DNA of 64,000 nt from Cyanidiococcus yangmingshanensis (lineage: Eukaryota > Rhodophyta > Bangiophyceae > Cyanidiales > Cyanidiaceae): the NCBI GenBank assembly GCA_013995675.1, contig VWRR01000009.1:434001-498000 (forward strand), given 5' to 3'. The position numbers were made by a program, and so were the translations under genes. The notes below the pieces were generated by a model. That model was not told the origin of the DNA and made no database searches. It worked only from the letters and a program-made list of their open reading frames with translations. Positions 1 through 8,478 of the stretch are shown piece after piece; positions within the stretch are counted from its first letter, which is position 1, and each line of letters starts with the position of its first letter.

Positions 1-1216
1 CCGCACCCAGCGATGGAAGTAGCGTCCAGGATAGACTCCGCTGACGGCATTCTCCCAGTGTCTGGCTGCGAGATACGATCGCATCAAGCTCTTCCCGAAA
101 GTGACTTTGGCTGGGGACGAGCCGCTCCACCAGTTCCTCTGCCTCCTCTGCCACCAACCTCAAAAGGTCACTTTCACTGCTGTACACCTGGCACAGCATA
201 TATTGTACACCAGGAAGTTGACCAGTCAGCAGGAGTAGACCGTAACGTCGTCGTTGAATGACCCTTGTATCGGTTGCGATAGGTGCACACGCCTCTCCAG
301 AAAAAGGCGTCGCGGAGAAAATGCGCGATCAACGGATCGTGTCGCCGTCACGACGGCGCGAGATGCGCACGTGGCACGCTGTCGACACGACCGACTGGGC
401 ATCGAGCCCGTCGACTCGCGACGCATTCGACGCCGAGGCTGGATCTCGGACGGGACGCGTGTGCACGCATGGCTCGCTGTCCAGCGCCGGTGGCGTCACG
501 GTGTGTGTCACGGACAACGGGACTGATTTCTCCTGGGTTTTCTACGCGATCGCTCGTGCTCATCACTAGGAGTTGGATCCGATAAGGACGATATGTAAGA
601 TCTGATTGAGTGCGACTACTTTGATATATCGAGACGATGATCTGGGTATGATAGCGACGCTACAGAAGATCTGATTGAGTGCGACTACTTTGATATATCG
701 AGACGATAATTTGGGTATGATAAGGGCGCTAGTAAGGGTATCATTGCGTACGAGCGATCCTTTTCATCGTTGCGCATGTGGCGGATCGATGCGTGTGGAC
801 GTCTCGGATCGAGTCTTTCGTGGTCGGCCCTGGGGCTAAGCATCGCGTCTCAGGCAAGCTGTTTCGGTTTCGATCATGCCTCGCTGGGACGGTCCGGGAG
901 GGTGCGAATGGAATACGCGCGTCGGGTTGCTCCAGGATTCGACGCAAGCCCAGGTCGGAGAACGCGGACATGGATGCATCTGGGCTGACTTGGGGCCACG
1001 AATGAATGACAGACCGAAGAGATATTCGAATCTTCGCGGTAATCGTTGAATCGCTGGACGTTATATCCAATGTTGTGGCGAATAACATTTTCATGGAGTG
1101 TTGCTGGGCGGAGCATGGCGGGATCCAGGCCAGAGAATACGGTTATTTTATAACAGATCTGACGAATTGGCCCTATGAGGAACATAGATGCTTTTTCAAC
1201 GAATCGGTGAGCACGT
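1..1216. other. Intergenic stretch without a convincing gene
   Basis: Open frames here (for example 13-261 and 258-585) are short, overlap one another on both strands and have arginine/serine-rich low-information translations, so I do not call them genes. The only structure I see is the 69-bp tandem duplication at 598-735. Confidence 0.5.
598..735. repeat. 69-bp tandem repeat, two copies
   Basis: Two head-to-tail copies begin with AGATCTGATTGAGTGCGAC at 598 and 667. They share the core ACTTTGATATATCGAGACGAT and differ at a few positions (GATCTGGG against AATTTGGG, and the tail ATAGCGACGC against ATAAGGGCGC). The function is unknown; it lies outside any gene. Confidence 0.9.
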
Positions 1217-1657
1217 TCAAGTCACCGACTCAGTGACGACAGCGTTCCGCCGCCACAGGTCCGCCTCCTTTCCAAGGGATACCAACGCCTCGTGAGCGAC
1301 CGAGAATCCATATTGCATGAACGTTCGATTCGTGAATTCTGGAGGAGACAGACTTAATGTCTCGAGTTGGCGTTTCGCAGAACAAATCCTTGAAGAGTCA
1401 AGGACGAGTGCTCGTTGCAAGTTATAGCCGTCTGGATATACGCTGAGCGAACGAGAACTCATTCCGCAATACCGGGTGACGTGTAAACGTTCCCAGATCA
1501 ACTCAGTTTTCGCGTTCGGAAGACGACTCCGACGATGACACCACCGCGAATACGAGTCAAAGGCGAGACCGAACATATACCTCTCGACGAGTCTCTCTGG
1601 TGAATAGCAACGAGTACAGTGCTTGCGTGCATATGCTCGTTTGGGGGTGGTGGGCAT
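1217..1657 (-). CDS. Doubtful hypothetical protein (146 aa)
   Basis: An ATG-initiated frame of 146 codons opposite a non-coding region. The translation is rich in Arg, Ser and Leu and has no recognisable domain, signal peptide or membrane helix. It lies just downstream of the better supported small membrane protein at 1690-2085 on the same strand. It could equally be a chance open frame, because GC-rich DNA produces these often. I list it only because the frame is not a shadow of another gene. Confidence 0.2.
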   Translation of the reverse strand: MPTTPKRAYARKHCTRCYSPERLVERYMFGLAFDSYSRWCHRRSRLPNAKTELIWERLHVTRYCGMSSRSLSVYPDGYNLQRALVLDSSRICSAKRQLETLSLSPPEFTNRTFMQYGFSVAHEALVSLGKEADLWRRNAVVTESVT

Positions 1658-1689
1658 CCTCAGTCACCACCATTTCCAAATCCAGTGCA

Positions 1690-2085
1690 TCAATTCGAAT
1701 TATTCGCCGTTGTTCCAGACGACTGCATCGGCCCTCGAGAGGTCGTACTCGTTGCCTTGTCCGCACTAGCCGGTGTCTCCGAAGACCACGAGGGGAGCCA
1801 CTTGAGCAGGCGCTGCCTAAACTTGGTCCAGCGCTCTCTCCGCACTTCGTATACATCTGCTGGGTGCAAAGGCCGAATCTCCTGGAGTCGTCGAAACTCT
1901 TCGTCAGTCAGCCGGCGTGAGTTTCGCAGCGCCTCCTCTTGTCTGGCGACCCGAAAACGCCGATACGCCTCTTCGTTACGTTCGTCGTAGATCTGCAACG
2001 CCCGAGTCACCACCACCACAGCCACTAACACAAAAAACACTGTTCTCGGTGATCTGGGCCCTCTCCATTCCGAATCAGTGGCCAT
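1690..2085 (-). CDS. Small single-pass membrane protein, unknown function
   Basis: A 131-residue protein with an ATG start. Residues about 14-29 are a strongly hydrophobic segment (VFFVLVAVVVVTRAL) directly after a short Arg/Pro-containing leader. A highly charged, probably helical stretch follows (about 31-90, many Arg, Glu and Gln), ending in a Ser/Thr-rich tail. This layout suggests an amino-terminal membrane anchor with a soluble helical body, as in many small organelle inner-membrane factors, but no family is recognised. The next gene on this strand upstream is the coiled-coil protein at 2343-2717, about 260 bp away. Confidence 0.45.
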   Translation of the reverse strand: MATDSEWRGPRSPRTVFFVLVAVVVVTRALQIYDERNEEAYRRFRVARQEEALRNSRRLTDEEFRRLQEIRPLHPADVYEVRRERWTKFRQRLLKWLPSWSSETPASADKATSTTSRGPMQSSGTTANNSN

Positions 2086-2342
2086 TTCAGTCTCTGGGTG
2101 GGCGTGACCCAGGCATACTCGGCGCGCGCCCTAGCTGGCGCTACAGCCTCGCAGGTTGCCCACCGCGACCCGAGCGTGCGCAGGCGCGCCGACCCCAACC
2201 GCTCCAACGCCCGCAACCAGCCAGTCAGCCAGTCAACCAGTCCTTTGGAAACGTTCACTACCAGACGGGACACGACAGAGAAAGATAAAGACCCTTCAAG
2301 TGGAAATAATTGGAAACAAACCAGGTTTATGCGGAATGAGAC

Positions 2343-2717
2343 CTAGTGTTGCTCAGACCCTCTTTGGCCGAGCAGTTGAGCACCCCCCGCAACTGGCCCA
2401 GTGTTGTACTTGAGCGCCTCCAAGTTGCGAACCAGGTGTATCACTCGGTACTTGAGTCGCTCATTTTCATAAGATAGTTTCTGGTTCCGAGCCTCGAGCT
2501 CTTGAATGCGGGCCAAAAGTGGAGCGTGCGTGCTCGCCGCAGCAGCCTGATCGACTCTGTCATCGCTCCGTAACGTCCTTTCTAGTTCGTTCACGCGCAG
2601 AAACACATCCGCTGCAATTCGTTCCAGAGCATCCATATCGACATGGTCATCTTGCGTGCATGATGAAGCAGCAGCTGTCTTGGCGTCCTGGCCAGTTATT
2701 GAAGCCGCATTCGCCAT
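2343..2717 (-). CDS. Small coiled-coil protein, unknown function
   Basis: I choose the ATG at 2717 (MANAASITGQ), giving 124 residues; the open frame extends 41 codons further upstream through Cys-rich sequence of poor quality. After a low-complexity start, residues from about 28 onward form an acidic amphipathic helix (MDALERIAADVFLRVNELER). A second helix of the type ELEARNQKLSYENERLKYRV follows, with heptad-spaced Leu/Tyr. A short Gly-rich tail ends the protein. It is a plausible dimerisation coiled coil or a short subunit of a larger complex. No enzymatic motif is seen. Confidence 0.5.
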   Translation of the reverse strand: MANAASITGQDAKTAAASSCTQDDHVDMDALERIAADVFLRVNELERTLRSDDRVDQAAAASTHAPLLARIQELEARNQKLSYENERLKYRVIHLVRNLEALKYNTGPVAGGAQLLGQRGSEQH

Positions 2718-3467
2718 GATCGGCAAGACCGTGAACGATGAGTCGGTTCGATGGAAGACGGCGACCGACACGCCATGAGGTACCAAGGTGTAACAACTGC
2801 GACAATCGGGACTGACGAAGTTGGTCGTCATCCATCCCATCGGCGGATGCGTGCGGGCTTGCAGCGATCAACGTCCTCTAAGCAGCGGCTCTGCGCTCGT
2901 CGCCTTATCCGCATATCGTCGGGTAGCAGTCTCCCGTCGTGATGAAGGATGTGGTCGAAGGAGCACCCTTTACGTTGGTCATACTGGGCTGTGTGTTTGC
3001 GAATGATCGAAGGGATCCTTTCGTGGCTGCGAAGCGTTTTCCGTGCAGGTATCTCTCAGCGCATCTATCATTGAAATCATGCGAGTGTCATTCTGGATTC
3101 CGACTTGGTCTCCACCATCCATTGTATGTGTTGGTGGTTGCTCTATTTGGTAGATTCAAGACTTTCATGGTTTGCGGTTCGAAATGTTTGCTCCGCTGTC
3201 GCAATCACGAGTCTTGTCGCAGGGCTGCATGTTGGCACACGCATCTGGGTTTCCTTCCTATACCATGCTGCCTTCGATACTGAGCAGAAAATAGCCACGA
3301 AGGAGCGTCTCCTATCGGAGCGATAGCGACAACGGGTCGAATCTCTATTGCGTGATGCCTCGCATGGCTGACGGCCTGGGATTCCTGGTCCGGTCCTCGA
3401 CAGCGTCGCTATTTCTGGGGAAAACTGCAGAAAAGGGACGGGTTTTGGTCTGTATGGAGCGCTCCTA
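2718..3467. other. Spacer between coiled-coil protein and HAD hydrolase
   Basis: About 750 bp. Short overlapping open frames (2939-3283, 3105-3326) have no recognisable domain. Nothing else is seen; promoter elements of the gene at 2343-2717 must lie at its left side. Confidence 0.45.
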
Positions 3468-4409
3468 TCATCGTTCGCGATCCGTGAATACTTCTTTGGA
3501 TACCAGGTTGTTCATCATGGTAATGTGACACCGGTGGCGCGTCTTCATGAGATGTCGCATGCACCGTTTGGGTCGTCTCTGCTCGATGGCAGACAGATGA
3601 TCGTATCTGAGTCGATTAGCGACCATCCCTGATCGGGAACATTTCTTGACCGCTAGCTGCATGGTCAAGGCGCGTCTTGATCGTATAGGAGATGCCCTCA
3701 GCTGCGGCCAAAGAGACGCACTGGTGCCAGGGAAAAGGATGGCTGCCCCAAAGCCAGCCTTGCGAGCACCCTCTATATTCCTCTGTTGATCATCGATTAA
3801 GACGCAGTGCGAGAGCGGAACTCCTGCACGCCTGGCAGCCTCAATGTAGGCCTCTGGTGCAGGCTTCCGCACACCGATCTCGCAGCTGACTGCTGTCCAT
3901 TGCAGGTACCTCGAAAGATTCAATTTCTCCTCGATCAGTCGGTAATAACGAGGATAATTGGAGAACGCATGCACAGTGTAACGAGGCCTTTTGGATGCGA
4001 GCCAAGCCAGCAGCGACTCCATTCCCTCGTCCAGGAACGCATAGGAGTCGCGGAGGTACGACTCGAATCGGTCGGGGTCAAACTTCGCGTACCGAGCCAG
4101 CGCTGGCGAGAGAGTCTGCCGCGGGCGAAAGAAAAGGCGTGCTAGTTCCGTTGCGGAGACTTCGCCACGTTCAAATCGTATCCAGGTCTCTGGATGTTTT
4201 GCTGCGATAAAGTCAGCATGTGTCGCGAAGCCAAAGTGACGATACATGTCCTCGAAGAAAGGATCGCGCACCAACGTTCCCATAATGTCAAAGAAAAACG
4301 CTTTCGATGGAGTCGATGCAGCCACTCGCATACTCTGGTATTCAGCCTGGTCCTGCTGATCGCTGGCACCTGAGACCGGAGCACTGTGGTCGTCGGCGCT
4401 TGAGCGCAT
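3468..4409 (-). CDS. HAD-superfamily hydrolase
   Basis: A 313-residue protein of the haloacid dehalogenase superfamily, subfamily I type. Motif I is FFFDIMGTLVRD near residues 38-49, with Asp as the nucleophile; the second motif aspartate is replaced by Met (DxMGT). A helical cap with FERGEVSATELARLFF follows, then motif II (FSNY), motif III (RKPAPEAY, Lys) and motif IV (VLIDDQQRNIEGA). The fold should bind Mg2+ and hydrolyse a phosphate ester, but the DxM motif makes activity uncertain. Family similarity ends near LFPGTSASLWPQL (about residue 235). The remaining 75 residues are basic and unlike the family. A one-base shift at about 3693 would instead end the protein after LGHLLYDQDAP, so the tail may be an artefact. 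The substrate is unknown. Confidence 0.8.
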   Translation of the reverse strand: MRSSADDHSAPVSGASDQQDQAEYQSMRVAASTPSKAFFFDIMGTLVRDPFFEDMYRHFGFATHADFIAAKHPETWIRFERGEVSATELARLFFRPRQTLSPALARYAKFDPDRFESYLRDSYAFLDEGMESLLAWLASKRPRYTVHAFSNYPRYYRLIEEKLNLSRYLQWTAVSCEIGVRKPAPEAYIEAARRAGVPLSHCVLIDDQQRNIEGARKAGFGAAILFPGTSASLWPQLRASPIRSRRALTMQLAVKKCSRSGMVANRLRYDHLSAIEQRRPKRCMRHLMKTRHRCHITMMNNLVSKEVFTDRER

Positions 4410-5814
4410 CGCGATCCTGCGACGTCCCCCTTCGCTGTCTGACAGCGAGATCGTACGAGGGTCTCCACCAGGTCAGCTGCTTCGATATGTGAAACCACGG
4501 GCAAGTCGCTGCCGTCCTGTACAAATACCGGTTATGATGAGCTTCAGTTTTCGCTGCAGAACGACTTGTCTTTGCGCGGGTTACTAACGGAGGATAGTGC
4601 CCGTGTTTGCGACCGACCGACGTCCCAGAGGTGTCCACCAGAAACATCCTCGCAAAAAGTTTGAGCCACAAAAACGGCGGTCAGTCAGAGCAGTCTCGCC
4701 GCCGCCAAGTTACCTCTGCTCTCCCGCTGCTTGACCCAGCTGGTTGAGCCTGCACACTGACCACTGAGCATGTCTCTAGGTCAGTTCTCCCTGGCCGGCC
4801 CTGACCTCCCTGGAGTCCTAAAACCCACGAACACGAGTTGGAGTGGAGACCTTCTCTCCACGGCAGTATTCGAGCTCTTCACTTTAAGAAAGAAAACGGA
4901 CAGCGAGCGTGCTTGCAGGAGTCTTCAACGTCCAAAGAGACAGACAACGCCTGCAATCTGAATAGCAGCACAAACGATTCGGTCGCATAGGTGCGGCCAC
5001 GTCGTGGATGGCCTAGGCACTGTTTCCTACAACGCTTCCCAGGATACGTCTTCTGGTGCACCATACGAGAACCCGAGTGCGTCTCGTGCTGACGCTCCAC
5101 TCGTCGATGAATCGGTTTCGTTGAAACAAGGGTCTGCAGGATCAAGTCTCGGTAGGCGCGGAGCGCTACCAACGAACTTGTCGATTCACGAGACTGACGG
5201 AGACTCTGTCTAGGTCGCTACACAACTCTTTCGAAAATCACAGAGCGATAACATCTGTGGTTCGGCACGAGTCGTAAACGTCCTGCCACAATCATGGTTA
5301 CGCACTGTCCATGGTGACGCTCCAATCAGAGGCATTTTCGCCAGCCAGATATCCGGCGCATAGACCCAGCCAAGACTCGGCTCGAGACAGGCTATTGTAC
5401 CCGTATCATCACGGCCTCTGCAGGGCGCCACCCATCATGCTGAGTAATCAACGAGACCTGATCGACCGATACAACATAATCCTAGTTGTATTCCTATTTT
5501 AGCATCGATGCGAGCATCAGCTCCGATGGATGCGAACGGAGCCCCTGCTCATCGTTCGATACTTCAGGGTATCGATAGATACAAGGGTGGACGGTCGCCG
5601 AGGGCGGACGGGCGATGGCCAGCCGCGCAGGACACGTGTCCCGCCGCGCGTGCTGATCTAGAAAGCACCCTCATTCTTAGTGGTTTCAGGATGGCTCGTT
5701 CGCGTCAAGCGCCTGCGGCTCCGTACTGAATGGATGGCCGCCCCGGCTGCAAACTGGGGAAGAGCGTCTCGGTAGGATGCGTCGATATAGCCACATCTAA
5801 ATTCTATATGGACC
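4410..5814. other. Spacer between HAD hydrolase and trehalase
   Basis: About 1.4 kb between two divergent genes, so it should hold both promoters. The open frames inside are short, mutually overlapping and domain-free. No RNA gene or repeat recognised. Confidence 0.45.
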
Positions 5815-7898
5815 ATGTCCATTTCACTGGTACACACTGGAAAGGATATGGCGTTTCGTTTAGGCTCTTTAGCGTCCGTGTTTCCCAGTGCGACGGTCTA
5901 CTGTGCCGCGAACTGTGCGGATACCCAAGCAGGTTGCGACAAGTCGTTGCTCGCTGTGGTTCAACGTCTACGTATTTTTGATGACTCGAAGCACTTTGTG
6001 GATCTACCTTTGCTTCCGGGACGACGACCGGAGCGTATTCTAGAGTACTGGGACGCCGAGTTCGGTCGACGTGTTCTGGAAGAAGAGACTGGGGACCGAG
6101 GCGCAGGGTCGACTGGTATCCCCGCTGCAGACTCGGAAGAGAGTGTGGCGACGCCGACTTTTCGGTTGGCACGCGTCCAGGGAACGGCAACAGACTTTGA
6201 GGAGGTGCGTCGTTTCCTTCTGGAGCACTTTGACTTTGCGCCTGGCGGTGACTTGTTGCCTTGGGTGCCCGCGGATACACCCGAGTTAGAGCCAGGCGGC
6301 GGATCGCTTCGGGAGCGGCAACATCCACAGACGTTCCTCAGCGAGTTACGACAATGGGTCGCCACGCATAACATAGACTTAGAGACCTGGATTGTGGATA
6401 TGGTATCTCGTTGGAGGAGCCTCGGTCGACAGACATCGCCGTTCGTGTATCGAGAGCCAGAGCGTTTCAGCCTGCTACCGCTCCGGTATCCATTTTTGGT
6501 AGCAGGAGGCCGATTTCGGGAGTGCTACTATTGGGACACATATTTCATCGTTCGGGGCCTACTTGTCTGCGGTATGTGGGAGACCGCCCGTGGCTGTGTC
6601 GAGAACTTCCTTGACCTCGTGGAACAGTTTGGTTTTGTACCGAACGGCGCTCGCATATACTATTTGAATAGGACACAGCCGCCGTTCCTGTCAGACATGG
6701 TCCGCTGTGTTGCGGAGCAAGCACCACCAGACTGGGACGTGATCGCGTATCTCGAACGAGCGTTGCCGCTCCTGGAACGCGAATACAATTTCCTGATGGA
6801 ACAACGCAGTGTACAAATGCGCTCAGGAGGAATCCTGAACCGATATCATGCACCCACTGCAGACGGCCCCCGTCCAGAGTCATTCTACGAGGATTCTCAA
6901 CTGGCGACGGCTTGTTTTGTGGATGTGATTGGTGATCCGCGACGGAACGAGTTGTTTATAGCCCTGACGGCAGCAGCGGAAAGCGGGTGGGATTTCTCGT
7001 CGCGTTGGCTCCGCGATCGACGCAATTTGTGCTCGATTCGAACCCATTTCATTGTTCCGGTATGTTTGAACAGTTTCTTGCTTCGGCTGGAACGTAATCT
7101 CGCCTACCTCTATGCCTGGTGTCATCAGGGATCGAGACCGCCATCGATGAGCGGACTCGGAACCAGCGCTGCGTCTGCTGCGGATGAAACCTTTCGACAT
7201 GACGAGGTCGCGCAGCACTTCTGGGCTAGCGCTCAACGAAGGGTTGATACGATGCAGCAGTACTTGTATGTGGCGAAGCGCGGCCACTGGGTCGATTACG
7301 ACTTGGAAGCCGGATCAAGTACGCTTCATACGGTTTCCGATCAAAATCAAACCGTGAGCGCCAGCAACTTTTTTCCAATCTGGGGAGGTCTTTTGGAGCA
7401 TCTTGAGGCCACTGAAGCCGCAAGTATTGCCCGCGTTGTTCTCAAGTCATTTGGAGAGCAGCGGTTTGCTATGTGCTGGTGGCGTCGCTGCGACGCTCGT
7501 TGCAGACTCTGGTCAACAGTGGGATTTTCCCAACGCCTGGCCCCCCGTGCAACTGCTGCTCTATGAGGCATTTGCATCGATGGCCAGTCAGTTTGAGGGA
7601 GATGAGGAAATCGTTTCCACTGGCTCGCGGACTCTGTCACCGGATAGGTGCTGGCTTTTTGCGATCCATCTTTCAAGGATGGCGTCAGACAGGCGACCTC
7701 TTCGAGAAATATAACGCTGAGGAGGTGGGCGTCTCTGGACAAGGTGGCGAGTATATCCCCCAGATGGGTTTTGGGTGGACGATCGGTGTCGCGTTTGCGC
7801 TTTTGAAGCATTTATGGCATCATGAGCGACAAACGCTTTCGACCCTCTGGATGAGCGAGGATGGAGATGGCCTGCTAGCGCCGAGCGACCAGTCCTAA
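5815..7898 (+). CDS. Trehalase (GH37), split over three frames
   Basis: Hydrolyses trehalose to two glucose molecules. From the ATG at 5815 (a second ATG lies at 5848) the first frame carries the trehalase signature GGRFRECYYWDTYF (about residues 230-243), the AAAESGWDFSSRWLRD segment and SIRTHFIVPV; the usual Asp of VPVDLNS is Cys here. The reading then moves to the +1 frame at about 7447 (LK then HLESSGLL), which carries the second signature GQQWDFPNAWPPVQ. It moves +1 again at about 7619, giving FLRSIFQGWRQTGDLFEKYN and the GQGGEYIPQMGFGW terminus. Deleting one base at each point gives an uninterrupted GH37 protein of about 694 residues, normal for the family. There is no clear signal peptide, so a cytosolic enzyme is likely. 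The two breaks are either assembly insertions or a recoded gene; strong conservation on both sides argues against an old pseudogene. Confidence 0.88.
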
Positions 7899-8478
7899 AC
7901 GGAGGATGTCGCGTCCTCGCTTTTCCTTCCTCTAGGATATGTGATGGCGAGGCGATGTTGTGCCTCTGTGCACTCGAGATTTCAAAACCCAGCGAAGCGT
8001 GAAGGTTTATTATTTATTGTAAACTGGTCCGAGTGTGGTTCCAGCGTGCACCAAGGCGGAGATCAGCGAAAGTCTGGCGTCCGAGCGACCATCAGCGACT
8101 CCCTGTCCATCAACAGGTGGCGATACCAGGAAACAACGATGCCGTTCCTGGAATCGGGATTTCAATGGTTCGAATGCCTCTCTCCCGTTCGACGACGATA
8201 ACATACCGCAGCTGGTGTGAGCCTCGTCATGCGACCGAGGCGCATTCCCCTTCTTTTATCTCTTTAGGGAGCTGCTTCTCTGAGCCGTCGCATACAAGAG
8301 ACGTTCAGTGGCACATTGCTTGACACCAACTTGGGTAGAGCTGAACGCTGTTCCAAAGTTGATTCACTGCCGATTGCATCCAGTAGCTACTCGAAAAGTT
8401 CGTGTCGTGTTCGGCGCAGAGAAAACAACTCGTTGTCGGCAGACCGGGTTTCATCGCTTCGAGCGATTTCGGCCTGAC
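7899..8478. other. Convergent 3' spacer, trehalase and Rab3GAP-like gene
   Basis: About 580 bp between the stop codons of two convergent genes. Short open frames only; no repeat or RNA gene recognised. It should hold both polyadenylation regions. Confidence 0.45.

Noticed and set aside
5804-6374. Long antisense frames opposite trehalase
   Set aside because: They mirror the coding strand's codon pattern and have Pro/Arg/Ser-rich translations with no domain.
5815-7898. Trehalase as a decayed pseudogene
   Set aside because: No internal stop occurs within the supported segments and all signatures are intact; the same single-base pattern is found in essential genes nearby.
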